Origin: Deinococcus depolymerans
Lineage (GTDB): Bacteria > Deinococcota > Deinococci > Deinococcales > Deinococcaceae
Direction of reading: 5' to 3'
Length of the DNA stretch: 64,000 nucleotides
NCBI RefSeq assembly: GCF_039522025.1
Contig: NZ_BAAADB010000015.1
Span: 1 to 64,000 of the forward strand
The position numbers were made by a program, and so were the translations under genes. Numbering within the stretch: position 1 is the stretch's first letter; every line of letters starts with the position of its first letter. Positions 1 through 10,229 of this stretch are shown here, piece by piece. The notes beneath the pieces were generated by a model. The model saw only the letters and a program-made list of their open reading frames with translations, searched no databases and was not told where the DNA came from.

Positions 1-79
1 ACGGCAGGCAGCTCAGAATGCTGAAAAGTACGTCCTGACCGGGATGGAGCAGGACGGACTCCTGCTTAAGGCCGCGTGA
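1..79 (+). CDS. Partial CDS, C-terminal end only, unknown function
   Basis: Reading from base 2, an open frame of 25 codons runs in from the window edge and stops at TGA 77-79. The peptide ends EQDGLLLKAA. No family can be recognised from so little sequence. That it is a real gene end is inferred from the unbroken frame and from a degenerate copy of the dispersed palindromic repeat about 13 bp downstream, a position typical of that repeat in this window. Confidence 0.45.
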   Translation, partial: RQAAQNAEKYVLTGMEQDGLLLKAA

Positions 80-91
80 CACGACATCGGC

Positions 92-164
92 AGGGAAGTG
101 GAAACTCTTGGTTAACAGATCGGTGGGTTGGCGGGGTGCGAACGGAACAGACGGCCGTCCGGAT
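92..164 (-). repeat. Degenerate copy of dispersed palindromic element (copy 1)
   Basis: The stretch contains GTTAACAGATCGGTGGG followed by GAACGGAACAGACGG, which matches the reversed left half of the better preserved copies (hairpin stem CAGATCGG and terminal segment). The right arm is not recognisable. It lies just after the upstream partial gene. Confidence 0.45.
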
Positions 165-251
165 GACGGGTTGCGGGCGTGGGCGGCGGATCGGCCTTCT
201 GGGCGGGCGCCTGAGGCCCGGCGTTCTGGCGGCCCGTGACACAATGCCCGC

Positions 252-1196
252 GTGACCCACGACCGCATCATGTCTGCCCTGACCACGCCGTCTGCCTCTC
301 CGCTGCTGGCGCTGGATATCGGCGGCACCAGCATGCGGGCGGCGCTGGTCGAGGCGGGCGGGCGTGTGCTGGAACGGCTGGAAACCCGCACGCCCCGCCC
401 GGCCACGCCGGACGCGGTGCTGGCGGCCATGACGGAACTGGCCGCGCCGCTGGCCGGGCAGGCGGGCGCGGTGGGTGTGGCCTGTGCGGGCGCGGTGGCT
501 GCCGGGCGGGTCACGGCGACGGCGGCGCACACCTTTCCCGGCTGGACGGACGTGCCGCTGGCCGCGCGGCTGGGCCTGGGGCTGGGGTTGCCGTGCGCGG
601 CGCTGAACGACGCGCGGGCCGCCGCGTGGGGTGAGGCGCGGGCCGGGGCGGGGCGCGGCGTGAACGAGTTCATGTTCGTGACGGTCAGTACCGGGGTGGG
701 CGCGGGACTGGTGCTGGGTGGGCGGCTGCACCTGGCCGGGAACGGCCTGGACGCCGAGCTGGGGTTCGTGAGTGTGCCGGCGGCGTGGGGGCCGGGCGCC
801 CAGGTGCCGGGGCTGGGGCGGCTGGGGCCGCTGGAGTTCGAGTCGAGTGGCACGGCGCTGGGCGCGCAGGCGGCGGCGCTGGGCTTCGGGGACGCGCGGG
901 CGCTGTGCGACGCGGCGGACGCCGGGGATGGGCGGGCGCTGGAGGTGACGGGCCGCGCGGCGGCGCTGCTGGCCTGGAAGTGCGCGGACGTGGCGGCGCT
1001 GCTGGGCGTCACGCGGGTGGCGTTCGGCGGGAGCGTGGGCCTGCGCGCCGGGTTCCTGGGGCAGGTGCGCGCGGCGCTGGAGGCCTTCCCGGAGCGGTAC
1101 CGACCCGAGCTGGTGCACGCGGCGCTGGGCGCGGACGCGGGACTGATCGGCGCGGCGTTGTGGGCAGGCGCGTCAGGTGGGGCCGCCCAGGGGTGA
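252..1196 (+). CDS. ROK-family sugar kinase-like protein lacking the zinc motif
   Basis: Likely a cytoplasmic sugar kinase of the ROK family (glucokinase / N-acetylmannosamine kinase type), 314 aa. Visible are the phosphate-binding DIGGT at residues 22-26, a conserved Asn-Asp pair at 119-120 where ROK kinases have the catalytic Asp, and the STGVGAG ATP-binding loop near 146. The usual zinc-binding CxCGxxGC stretch is replaced by PGLGRLGPLE (about 186-195) with no cysteines, and the normal GEIGH is AELGF, so the metal site is lost. Enzymatic activity and substrate are therefore uncertain. The GTG at 252 follows a CACAAT box by 6 nt; an ATG six codons later is the alternative start. The 3' end overlaps the opposing small gene by 24 bp. 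Confidence 0.85.
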   Translation: MTHDRIMSALTTPSASPLLALDIGGTSMRAALVEAGGRVLERLETRTPRPATPDAVLAAMTELAAPLAGQAGAVGVACAGAVAAGRVTATAAHTFPGWTDVPLAARLGLGLGLPCAALNDARAAAWGEARAGAGRGVNEFMFVTVSTGVGAGLVLGGRLHLAGNGLDAELGFVSVPAAWGPGAQVPGLGRLGPLEFESSGTALGAQAAALGFGDARALCDAADAGDGRALEVTGRAAALLAWKCADVAALLGVTRVAFGGSVGLRAGFLGQVRAALEAFPERYRPELVHAALGADAGLIGAALWAGASGGAAQG

Positions 1197-1421
1197 GCGG
1201 GCGGCGACGATCCAGCCGTCCTGCACGGTCGGGAACGGGGCCTGAAGCAGCGTGACCAGCAGGCGTTCCTCGCCCGGCGGCGTGGTGACGGGGTGCCAGT
1301 GGCCGGCGCACTGAACCTGAATGCAGTAGCGGCCGCTGCCGGGGTCCGGCTGCACGTGGTAGTTGCCGATGGGGTGGGTGCCGCTGGGCAGGGTGGGGAC
1401 GTGCAGGGCAGGGATGGGCAT
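1173..1421 (-). CDS. Small hypothetical protein, 82 aa
   Basis: Unrecognised 82-residue protein, rich in Pro and Gly, with two cysteines (near 33 and 38) and no membrane segment or signal peptide. Support for a real gene is a strong AGGAGG seven bases before the ATG at 1421. It runs against the ROK gene and shares 24 bp with its end. Function cannot be assigned. Confidence 0.55.
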   Translation of the reverse strand: MPIPALHVPTLPSGTHPIGNYHVQPDPGSGRYCIQVQCAGHWHPVTTPPGEERLLVTLLQAPFPTVQDGWIVAARSPLGGPT

Positions 1422-1663
1422 GCGGGAACCTCCTGTCGGGGGTGGGGTGACGGGGTCATGGTGGCGGGCAGGGCGTGACTGGCGCGTGACTGCGGGTCAT
1501 CAGCCCCCTCACGCCACTTTTCAATTGCAAGGTTTCCGGGCCACTTCTGGACTGCCGCTCAGGCCGCCGGGCCAGTTTTCTGCCGTCTGACAGCGTGTTT
1601 ACGGTCCCCCTTGCGGCGTGTTAGCCTCACGGCACTTCAACCCGCACGACCCAAAGGAGACCG

Positions 1664-3241
<1,578 letters not shown>

Positions 3242-3352
3242 CCGGGGCGTGCGGCGCCTGATCCGCAGCGGCAGGCCCGGTCCGCTGCGGGTGAGGACTA
3301 TGCGGCCGTCCCGTGACCTCTGCCCCGCGCATTTTCTGGAACACTAGGCCCC

Positions 3353-3849
<497 letters not shown>

Positions 3850-3853
<4 letters not shown>

Positions 3854-4356
3854 GCAGCCCGGACGTACTGACGGCCCCGGTCGAGGCGGCCCGGCCCGCC
3901 CGCACCCGTGGCTTCGAGGTGGTCGCGGCCGCGCACCGCGTTCACCCGGACGCGCCCATCACGCTGCCCCGGCGCGGGTCGCGGCAGGCGGCCGGGTACG
4001 ACTTCTTCACGCCGGTGGCGTTCACGGTGCCGCCCGGCGGGCGCGTGGTGGTCGCCACGGACGTGAAGGCGTTCATGGGGCCGGGCGAGGTGCTGTCCAT
4101 CTACCCGCGCTCGTCGGTGGGGATGCGGGCGGTCATGATCACGAACACGGTCGGCATCATCGACGCGGACTTCCACGGCAATCCCGGCAACGACGGGAAC
4201 ATCCGTATCGCCCTGCACAACCTGGGCGACGAGGCGTACTCGGCGCAGGCCGGGGACCGCTTCGCGCAGGGCGTCTTCAGCGCATACCTGCTGGCCGACG
4301 GTGACGACGGCAGCGCCCCCACCCGCACGGGCGGGCACGGCCACACCGGCCGCTGA
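3850..4356 (+). CDS. dut: dUTP diphosphatase (dUTPase)
   Basis: Hydrolyses dUTP to dUMP and PPi, keeping uracil out of DNA. The conserved trimeric-dUTPase motifs are visible in order: AAGYDFF (I), PRSSVGMRA (II), GIIDADFHGNPGN (III), GDRFAQGVF (IV). The C-terminal glycine-rich motif V is diverged, ending TRTGGHGHTGR instead of the usual RGxGGFGSTG, but a Gly-rich tail with Arg remains. Start is GTG 3850 or 3847, both overlapping the TGA of the DinB gene (GTGA type), which indicates coupled translation. I prefer 3850. Confidence 0.92.
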
Positions 4357-4407
4357 CCTCCCCTCCTTCCAGACACTCTCTCTCTTTGCGCACAAGGAAC
4401 CCAGCCC

Positions 4408-5700
4408 ATGTCGAACGTGTTCTACCGCAGCCGCAAGCCGTACCCGACCGCCGTTTCCGCGGGCGGGGTGTTCATTCAGGACGATCAGGGTCGCTCGTAC
4501 CTGGACGGGTCGTCCGGGGCGCTCGTGGCGAACGTGGGGCACGGGCGCACCGAGGTGGCGCAGGCCATGGCGGAGCAGGCGGCGCGGCTGGCGTTCGTGC
4601 ACGGCTCGCAGTTCTCCAGTGACGTGCTCGAAACGTACGCCTCGCGGCTGACCGGGTTCCTGAACCTGCCCGGTTACCGCTTCTGGGCGGTGTCGGGCGG
4701 GTCCGAGGCGAACGAGAGTGCCATCAAGCTCGCGCGGCAGTACCACGTCGAGCGGGGCGAACCGGGGCGCTTCCGGGTGGTCACGCGCGTGCCCAGTTAC
4801 CACGGCGCGAGCCTGGGGGCGCTGGCCGCGTCGGGCATGGGTGCGCGGCGCGAGGTGTACGTCCCACTGATGCGCCCGGACGCGTGGCCGAAACTGCCGA
4901 AACCCGACCCGTCCCTGAGCGGCGAGGCCGACGCCGAACGTCTGCGGGCCCTGCTGGAGAAGGTCGGACCGGAGTCGGTCGCGGCGTTCATGTGCGAGCC
5001 GGTGGTGGGCGCGTCGGACGCGGCGCTCGCCCCGAACGCCGGGTATCACGCCCGGATTGCCCAGATCTGCCGGGAGTACGGCGTGCTGTTCATCGCGGAC
5101 GAGGTCATGGCGGGCATGGGCCGCTGCGGGGCGCCGCTCTCCGTGCGCCTGCACGACCCGCAGGTCACGCCGGACCTCGTGGTGCTCGGCAAGGGACTGG
5201 CCGCCGGGTACGCGCCCCTGGCCGGCGTGATGGCCTCCGCGCAGGTGTTCGACACGGTCATGAACGGCAGCGGCGCGTTCAAGCACGGCTTCACGTACGC
5301 CGGGCATCCGGTCAGCGTGGCGGCGGGCCTGAGCGTGCTGGACATCGTGGAGCGCGAGGAACTGGTGCGGGCTGCGCAGGAACGCGGCAAGCAGTTGCTT
5401 GACGGCCTTCGCGCCCTGCAGGGCCGCCACCCCGGCGTGCTGGAGGTGCGCGGGCACGGCCTGCTGCTGGGCGTGATCCTGGGTGACCCCGCCACCGGGC
5501 AGCCACATGCCACCCCCGGCGTGGCCGAGCGGGTCGCCGCTGCCGCCCGCGACGCCGGGCTGCTCACGTACCCCGGCAGCGGCGCGCTCGACGGCGTGCG
5601 CGGCGACCACCTGCTGCTGGGGCCGCCCCTGAGCATCACAACGGGCGAGGTCACGCTGCTGCTGGAGCGGCTGGACACGGCGCTGGAACGCGGGTTGTAA
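4408..5700 (+). CDS. Class III pyridoxal-phosphate aminotransferase, substrate unknown
   Basis: 430-aa fold-type I aminotransferase of the class III (omega) group. It has SGGSEANESAIK (about 96-107, phosphate-binding), the pyridine-nitrogen Asp231 in FIADEVMAGMGR, and the Schiff-base Lys262 in VVLGKGLAAGY. The AGYAPL variant after the lysine occurs in many omega-aminotransferases acting on amines or beta-amino acids. The acceptor and donor cannot be fixed from sequence. AAGGAA precedes the ATG. The gene follows dut by about 50 bp and faces a second class III aminotransferase across a tandem pair of palindromic repeats. Confidence 0.9.
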   Translation: MSNVFYRSRKPYPTAVSAGGVFIQDDQGRSYLDGSSGALVANVGHGRTEVAQAMAEQAARLAFVHGSQFSSDVLETYASRLTGFLNLPGYRFWAVSGGSEANESAIKLARQYHVERGEPGRFRVVTRVPSYHGASLGALAASGMGARREVYVPLMRPDAWPKLPKPDPSLSGEADAERLRALLEKVGPESVAAFMCEPVVGASDAALAPNAGYHARIAQICREYGVLFIADEVMAGMGRCGAPLSVRLHDPQVTPDLVVLGKGLAAGYAPLAGVMASAQVFDTVMNGSGAFKHGFTYAGHPVSVAAGLSVLDIVEREELVRAAQERGKQLLDGLRALQGRHPGVLEVRGHGLLLGVILGDPATGQPHATPGVAERVAAAARDAGLLTYPGSGALDGVRGDHLLLGPPLSITTGEVTLLLERLDTALERGL

Positions 5701-5717
5701 AGCGGCAGTACCTGTAA

Positions 5718-5854
5718 AACGGATTCCGTCTGTTTCGTTGACAACCCGGCAGGGCACCGGGTTGCCAACTCCACGCCCGGAGGGGCGCCCTGCTCCTACT
5801 CGCATCTGCTCGGATGGAACGGTTTTTGCAAACCATTCCATCCGAGTCCGTCTT
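5718..5854 (+). repeat. Dispersed palindromic element, copy 2 (tandem with copy 3)
   Basis: Full-length element, left arm first. Left hairpin: CAACCCGG, loop CAGGGCA, CCGGGTTG. Right hairpin: GGATGGAA-C-GGTTT / AAACC-A-TTCCATCC. Both stems differ from copy 3 at paired positions in a compensatory way. It abuts copy 3 head to tail. Confidence 0.9.
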
Positions 5855-5991
5855 ATACGGACTGCCGTTTGTTTCGCCGACAATCCGGAACTTCACCGGA
5901 TTGCCAGCTCCACGTCCGGAACCCGTTTCTCTCTTTCTCGCATCCGCTCGGATTGAACGGGCTTTGCAGCCCATTCAATCGGAGTCCGTAT
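5855..5991 (+). repeat. Dispersed palindromic element, copy 3
   Basis: Begins ATACGGACT and ends GGAGTCCGTAT, so the termini are inverted repeats. Left hairpin CAATCCGG / CCGGATTG (loop AACTTCA); right hairpin GATTGAA-C-GGGCT / AGCCC-A-TTCAATC. The last base is the first base of the complement of the stop codon of the minus-strand aminotransferase gene. Confidence 0.93.
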
Positions 5992-7451
5992 TACCCGTCG
6001 CTGGGCGTGCGTTTCTTGGGTTTGCTGGCGGCGAACGCGGCGAGGCGGGCCGTGACCTGCGGGGGCGTGCGGGTCAGCAGGTCGCGGGCGTTCGGGTGGG
6101 TCTGCACGAAGGCCTCCACGCGGCCGATCATGGTGTCGAACACGTCCTGCGGCATGTCCAGTGCCGGGGTCAGGCGCACCGTGCGTTTGCTGCTGAGGCT
6201 GAGGTTCGCCATGACGCCCGCGCCGTGCAGTTCGCGCAGCGCGAGGATGGCGGTCGCCTCGAACACCAGTTCCTTGAGGGCGCCGGGCAGGGGCACCCCG
6301 ACCATCGGCTGGAACTGCAGGGCGAACAGCATGCCCTGCCCACGCACCGCCTGCAGCAGTTTCGGGAAGCGTACCTGGAGGGCCTGGAGGCGCGCGAGAC
6401 CCTCTGCGCCCAGGCGGGCGCTGCGGGCGGGCAGGTCGTTCTCGATGAGGTACTCCAGGCTTTTCATGCCGACGGCCATGGCGAGGGAGCCGCCGCCGAA
6501 GGTGTTGCTGTGGCGTTTGCTGCTCAGGCCGCCCAGCATCTTCTTGTAGATGGGCGCGCGGACGATGGTGGCGCCCACGGCGGTCATGCCGCCGCCCAGC
6601 GGTTTGGCGAGCGTGATGATGTCGGCGTCCAGGCCCTGCGCGGCCGATTCGAACCAGTGGCCGGTGCGGCCCAGGCCGGTCTGGATCTCGTCGGCGATGA
6701 CGGTGATGCCGTGCTGGCGGCACAGTTCGCCGACGCCGCGCAGGAACCCGGCGGGCGGGATGTTCACGCCGCCCTCGCCCTGGATGGGTTCAATCACGAC
6801 GCAGCCCACGTTGTCCGGGCCGACCCGGCGGATCAGGGTGCGCAGGGCGTCCAGGTCGCCGTAGGGGCTGGTCAGTGCGCCCGGCACGAGCGGCCGGAAG
6901 ATGTCCTGGTACTCGGGGTTCGGCGTGAGGCTCAGGCTGCCGAGCGTCTTGCCGTGGTACCCGCTGGCGAACGAGATCTGGAATTTCGCTTTCGGCCTCC
7001 AGGCCTTGGCGAATTTCAGGGCGCCCTCGACGGCCTCGGTGCCGCTGGAGCAGAAGAACACCTGACTGTCCGCGTGGCTGGGCAGTTCGCGGGCCAGCAG
7101 CCGCACGAGGTTCGCTTCCAGCGCGGCGCGCCACGGGCCGGTGCTCTGCTGCGGGAGGCTCATGGCGCGGTTCTCGCGCAGGAACGCCTGCATGAACTCC
7201 GTGATGGCGGGCGGCATGTCCCCGAAGGGCGTGGCGGCGTATCCGCTGGCGTTGATGCGGCGCACGCCCCGCTCGTCCTCCAGTTCCCAGGGCGTGACGC
7301 GGCTGAACGGCCCGGCGAGGCCGAGCACGTCCAGGCCGTACAGGAGTTCCTCGTTGCCGTGCGCGAGTTCCAGGCGGCGCACGTCGGCGCCACTCAGGCG
7401 CCCTTCGAGCACGTCGCTGGTCGTGATGAAACCGGGGGGCAGAACAGACAT
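5991..7451 (-). CDS. Class III aminotransferase, acetylornithine/putrescine type
   Basis: 486-aa class III aminotransferase resembling putrescine, ornithine or lysine:2-oxoglutarate aminotransferases. Features: [15 protein letters not shown] (about 135-149), [22 protein letters not shown] (221-228), Asp254 in [14 protein letters not shown] and Schiff-base Lys283 in LAKPLGGG. About 45 extra N-terminal residues and a basic C-terminal tail extend the usual length. Substrate not determinable. TAGACT lies 7 nt before the ATG with no Shine-Dalgarno, a leaderless arrangement. The stop TAA is flush with palindromic element copy 3. Confidence 0.9.
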   Translation of the reverse strand: MSVLPPGFITTSDVLEGRLSGADVRRLELAHGNEELLYGLDVLGLAGPFSRVTPWELEDERGVRRINASGYAATPFGDMPPAITEFMQAFLRENRAMSLPQQSTGPWRAALEANLVRLLARELPSHADSQVFFCSSGTEAVEGALKFAKAWRPKAKFQISFASGYHGKTLGSLSLTPNPEYQDIFRPLVPGALTSPYGDLDALRTLIRRVGPDNVGCVVIEPIQGEGGVNIPPAGFLRGVGELCRQHGITVIADEIQTGLGRTGHWFESAAQGLDADIITLAKPLGGGMTAVGATIVRAPIYKKMLGGLSSKRHSNTFGGGSLAMAVGMKSLEYLIENDLPARSARLGAEGLARLQALQVRFPKLLQAVRGQGMLFALQFQPMVGVPLPGALKELVFEATAILALRELHGAGVMANLSLSSKRTVRLTPALDMPQDVFDTMIGRVEAFVQTHPNARDLLTRTPPQVTARLAAFAASKPKKRTPSDG

Positions 7452-7458
7452 GGGACGC

Positions 7459-7464
7459 AGTCTA
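7459..7464 (-). promoter_or_regulatory. Leaderless -10 box of the aminotransferase gene
   Basis: TAGACT (minus strand), 7 nt before the ATG at 7451. Confidence 0.65.
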
Positions 7465-7508
7465 GCCGCGTGAGCCGTGAGACGCGCCGCCTGCGTCCCG
7501 CCCGGCCC

Positions 7509-7820
7509 TCAGGACCCGGACGGTGGCAGTGCCCTCAGCAGGGCCGGGACGCCGCCGGGGTAGGCGCGGGCGTCCAGACCGTCGGTGTTCAGGTAGCGGG
7601 CGGCCAGGGTGCTGCGCACGCCCCGTTCGCACAGGACCAGCAGCGGCCCGAGGTCGCGGGTCAGGCCGTGCGTGCCGTTCTCGATGTCGTCCAGGCTGAG
7701 CACACGCACGGGCCGGCCGGTCAGGTCCGCGAGGGACGGGGAACGCAACGCCTCGGGGCGCAGGTCGATCAGGGTCACGCCGTCGGGCAGCGAGGAGGGC
7801 GGGGGGGCGGGCGGGGTCAT
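7509..7820 (-). CDS. Rhodanese-like domain protein, 103 aa
   Basis: Small single-domain rhodanese-like protein, a sulfurtransferase-type fold. The active-site loop is CERGVRS with the catalytic-type cysteine after LLVL, and VTLIDLRPE matches the first conserved strand. A longer reading upstream to 7997 is rejected because it overlaps the divergent rhodanese gene and because TATGCT sits 6 nt before the ATG at 7820, typical of a leaderless start. It is transcribed away from a second rhodanese across about 80 bp. The sulfur acceptor is unknown. Confidence 0.8.
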   Translation of the reverse strand: MTPPAPPPSSLPDGVTLIDLRPEALRSPSLADLTGRPVRVLSLDDIENGTHGLTRDLGPLLVLCERGVRSTLAARYLNTDGLDARAYPGGVPALLRALPPSGS

Positions 7821-7826
7821 GCCCGC

Positions 7827-7894
7827 AGCATAGGGGGGCGCGGGGCGGGCTCGGGGGTGGCGGGCACATTCACGGGCCCGCACTCGGCTATGCT
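7827..7894. promoter_or_regulatory. Divergent leaderless promoters of two rhodanese genes
   Basis: Two identical TATGCT boxes point outward: 7827-7832 on the minus strand, 6 nt before the ATG at 7820, and 7889-7894 on the plus strand, 7 nt before the ATG at 7902. No Shine-Dalgarno is present on either side. Confidence 0.7.
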
Positions 7895-7901
7895 GGCCCG
7901 C

Positions 7902-8225
7902 ATGGAAGACATCTCTCCGCAGGAAGGGCAGCGCCGCGTGCAGGCCGGGGCGCTGCTGGTGGACGTTCGCGAGCCGAACGAGTTCGAGGAAGTGCACGCC
8001 GACGGCGCCACGCTGATTCCCCTCAGTGAGTTCGAGGCGCGCTTCGCGGAACTCCCGAAGGACCGCGAACTGGTCATGATCTGCCGCAGCGGCGCCCGCA
8101 GCGCCCGCGCCGGGGAGTACCTGCAGGCGCAGGGGTACGCGCAGGTCGTGAACCTCGCCGGGGGTACCCTGGCCTGGGTGAACGAGGGGCTGCCCACCGC
8201 GACCGGCCCGGAGGTCCGCCAGTGA
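7902..8225 (+). CDS. Rhodanese-like sulfurtransferase, 107 aa
   Basis: Single-domain rhodanese (GlpE-type size). LLVDVREPNEFEEVHADGA is the N-terminal CH2A-like region, MICRSGARSARA holds the active-site cysteine loop (CRSGARS, the canonical CRxGxR form), and NLAGGTLAWVNEGLP is the usual C-terminal motif. It probably carries persulfide sulfur to an acceptor. Its TGA overlaps the GTG of the Fe-S assembly gene (GTGA), which suggests a joint role in sulfur or Fe-S handling. Confidence 0.9.
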   Translation: MEDISPQEGQRRVQAGALLVDVREPNEFEEVHADGATLIPLSEFEARFAELPKDRELVMICRSGARSARAGEYLQAQGYAQVVNLAGGTLAWVNEGLPTATGPEVRQ

Positions 8226-8542
8226 CGCTGCCCACCGAGGCGCAGGTCCTGGAGGCCCTGAAGGTCGTCAAGGACCCGGAAATTCCCGTGAACGTGGTGG
8301 ACCTGGGCCTGATCTACGGCGTGGACATCGCCGAGAGCGGACTGATCGACATCACCATGACCCTGACGAGCGTGGGTTGCCCGGTGCAGGACCTGATCCG
8401 CGCGGACGCCGAGATGGCCGTCAGTCGCCTGGACGGCGTGACCGAGGTGAACGTGGAGTTCGTGTGGACGCCGCCATGGGGTCCGGACAAGATGACCGAC
8501 GACGGCAAGCGCCAGATGCGCATGTTCGGCTTCAACGTCTGA
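8222..8542 (+). CDS. MIP18/PaaD-family metal-sulfur cluster assembly factor (DUF59)
   Basis: 106-aa protein of the DUF59 group (SufT/PaaD/CIA2-like), involved in maturing Fe-S proteins. Conserved features: the N-terminal LKVVKDPEIPVNVVDLGLIYGV, the TSVGCPVQD motif with the invariant cysteine, and the C-terminal VWTPPWGPDKMTDDGK. No phenylacetate-degradation genes lie nearby, so a general Fe-S role is more likely than a PaaD role. GTG start, coupled by 4-bp overlap to the rhodanese gene. The last base of its TGA is the first base of palindromic element copy 4. Confidence 0.9.
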   Translation: MTLPTEAQVLEALKVVKDPEIPVNVVDLGLIYGVDIAESGLIDITMTLTSVGCPVQDLIRADAEMAVSRLDGVTEVNVEFVWTPPWGPDKMTDDGKRQMRMFGFNV

Positions 8543-8677
8543 TCCGGACTCCGATTGAATGGGCTGCAAAGACCATTCAATCCGAGCGGATGCGAGCAGG
8601 AGAAAAACGGGTTCCGGACGTGGAGCTGGCAATCCGGTGAACTTCCGGATTGTCGGCGAAACAAACGGAATCCGTCT
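8542..8677 (-). repeat. Dispersed palindromic element, copy 4
   Basis: Right arm first: TCCGGACTCCGATTGAATGG begins directly after the TG of the stop codon. The left hairpin CAATCCGG / CCGGATTG follows, then the terminal ACAAACGGAATCCGT. Same short subtype as copy 3, in reverse orientation. Confidence 0.93.
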
Positions 8678-8700
8678 GATCCGGACCGACCTGTAGCAGG

Positions 8701-8729
8701 AAGCCCCCGACACCAGAGGTCGGGGGCTT
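8701..8729. terminator. Bidirectional hairpin terminator between convergent genes
   Basis: Perfect 11-bp stem AAGCCCCCGAC / GTCGGGGGCTT with loop ACCAGAG, placed 15 bp before the stop of the minus-strand zinc peptidase gene. The T-run is short on both sides. Confidence 0.8.
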
Positions 8730-8744
8730 CTCGTGTGGGGGGGG

Positions 8745-9428
8745 TCAGCTGCGGTTGCGGGCCAGACCCAGCACGTTCAGGAACTGCGCGAGGGCCATGG
8801 CGAACCCGGCGACGTAGGTCAGGGCAGCGGCGGTCAGGACGGCCTGCGCGCCCTTGTGCCCTTCGGCGCTGCCGGTCAGGTTGCCGGCTTGGAGGTACGC
8901 CAGGGCGCGGCGGCTGGCGTCGAATTCGACCGGCAGGGTGATCAGGTGGAACAGCAGCGCCGCTCCGAACAGGATCACGCCGACCCAGATCAGGCCCGTG
9001 AGTTGCAGGGCGATCCCGGCCATCAGCAGCCACGGGGCGAGGTTCATGCCGAGGTTCAGGGGCACGGCGAGGCGGCCGCGCAGCAGCAGGGCGGGCATGC
9101 GGACCCGGTCCTGGATGGCGTGTCCGACCTCGTGTGCGGCGACGGCCATGGCGCTCACGCTGGGGACGCCGTACACGCCCTCGCTGAGGTTCACGGTCTT
9201 GCGGATGGGGTCGTAGTGGTCGCTGAGGTGGCCGGGAACGGCGTTGACGGGCACGTGGCCCAGGCCGTTGGCGTCCAGCATCAGGCGGGCCACATCGGCG
9301 CCGGTCAGGTTGCGGGGGTTGCGGACCTGACTCCAGCGGCTGTACGTGCGGGTCAGGTAGCCCTGAATCAGCATGGACGCCACGAACACGAGCAGGATCA
9401 GGGGGGTGTAGGGGCCTAAGAGTTCCAT
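8745..9428 (-). CDS. Membrane zinc metallopeptidase, YugP family
   Basis: 227-aa integral-membrane neutral zinc metallopeptidase (Zn_peptidase_2/YugP type). It has an N-terminal membrane helix (LILLVFVASMLIQGYL), the zinc motif HEVGH in AVAAHEVGHAIQD near residue 99, hydrophobic segments at about 117-165, and a conserved EFDASRRAL that supplies the third ligand in this family. The biological substrate is not established. AGGAGG upstream of the ATG gives a conventional start. The upstream region lies behind the next minus-strand gene (spoVS) and palindromic element copy 5. Confidence 0.88.
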   Translation of the reverse strand: MELLGPYTPLILLVFVASMLIQGYLTRTYSRWSQVRNPRNLTGADVARLMLDANGLGHVPVNAVPGHLSDHYDPIRKTVNLSEGVYGVPSVSAMAVAAHEVGHAIQDRVRMPALLLRGRLAVPLNLGMNLAPWLLMAGIALQLTGLIWVGVILFGAALLFHLITLPVEFDASRRALAYLQAGNLTGSAEGHKGAQAVLTAAALTYVAGFAMALAQFLNVLGLARNRS

Positions 9429-9533
9429 GTGGCACTTCCTCCTGCCCTCAATCTAAGCGCCACGCACTCAGATTTTATGAGACGCAGCTCAGGACGAGGG
9501 CAGAGTTCGGCGGCCCGGATCACCCCCCACCCC

Positions 9534-9654
9534 ATACGGACTGCCGTCTGTTTGTTGACGGCGCGGAACCCCACCGAGCTGTCAACGCCACGCCCGGAGG
9601 GGCGTTTCTCTGCTGCCCGCTCTGCGGCGCAGCTCTCCGAGTCCGCTCGGATTG
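9534..9654 (+). repeat. Dispersed palindromic element, copy 5 (truncated right arm)
   Basis: Begins ATACGGACTGCCGTC. The left stem is TGACGGCGCGG / CCGAGCTGTCA with one G-T wobble and one mismatch. It carries the longer middle segment with GCTCTGCGGCGCAGC and ends at GCTCGGATTGAAA, where the second strand of the right hairpin is missing. Confidence 0.85.
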
Positions 9655-9683
9655 AAAAACGCACCCGGCAGGACACCGGGCAC
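9655..9683 (-). terminator. Rho-independent terminator of spoVS
   Basis: On the minus strand the hairpin GTGCCCGG / CCGGGTGC is followed by G and five T residues, 16 bp after the spoVS stop codon. Confidence 0.7.
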
Positions 9684-9698
9684 GCGGGACTGGACGGT

Positions 9699-9974
9699 TC
9701 AGGCAGGAGGGGCCGGAATGGCACGCACCGTGAACTTGACGGCGGTGCGTTCCTCCTGCGGGGTTTCGAGTTTCACGAATTCCGGCTGTGCGACCAGATC
9801 AAGCAGATCCCCGGTCAGGTATCCGCGGGCGATGGCCAGGGCCTTGACGGCCTGGTTCACGGCGGCCGGGCCGATGGCCTGCATCTCCACCTGCCCCTGC
9901 GAGCGCAGCAGCGCAGCGATGGCACCAGCGATGGCGTTGGGACGTGAAGTGCCGGAGACACGCAGGGTTTCCAA
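9699..9974 (-). CDS. spoVS: SpoVS-family protein
   Basis: 91-aa homologue of stage V sporulation protein S, an Alba-fold nucleic-acid-binding-type protein kept in many non-sporulating bacteria including Deinococcus-Thermus. The core ETLRVSGTSRPNAIAGAIAA and AIGPAAVNQAVKALAIARG aligns with the B. subtilis protein. I place the start at a TTG at 9974 because this aligns with the family's Met1 and because AGGAGAG lies 7 nt upstream; an in-frame start at 10001 would add nine residues not found in the family. Its role here is unknown. Confidence 0.88.
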   Translation of the reverse strand: METLRVSGTSRPNAIAGAIAALLRSQGQVEMQAIGPAAVNQAVKALAIARGYLTGDLLDLVAQPEFVKLETPQEERTAVKFTVRAIPAPPA

Positions 9975-10010
9975 GATGGGACTCTCCTCTCTGAAGCTCA
10001 AAGCCCCTTC

Positions 10011-10040
10011 ATTCTATGTTCATCAAATTGGTCAATACAA
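10011..10040 (-). promoter_or_regulatory. Sigma-A-type promoter of spoVS
   Basis: On the minus strand TTGTAT (10035-10040), an 18-bp spacer and TAGAAT (10011-10016), about 37 nt before the TTG start, in a locally AT-rich patch. Confidence 0.5.
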
Positions 10041-10229
10041 TTCCCCCGCTAAGCGGTGGCCGTTCCCCCCGGTGGGGGGCTTTCGCCGCCGCTTCTCCTG
10101 CCCTCCCGGCCCTTCCTCCTCTTTCCGTCGTCTGGCCGTCGTCTGGCGGGCACTGCCATCCGCACGCCAGGCGGGTGGCGGGAGCCCCCGCCCCTCTCCC
10201 TGCCCCCTCCTCCCGCTCCTGCAGTGCGC

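Noticed and set aside
5814..8225. Open frame of 803 codons on the plus strand across two repeats and two genes
   Set aside because: It runs antisense to the class III aminotransferase, whose motifs are clear, and includes repeat sequence; long antisense frames are expected at this GC content. Only its last 107 codons, the rhodanese, are real.
10065..10080. CCCCCC/GGGGGG hairpin as the pepF or spoVS terminator
   Set aside because: Only a 6-bp stem in a GC-rich run, no T-run, and far from either stop codon.
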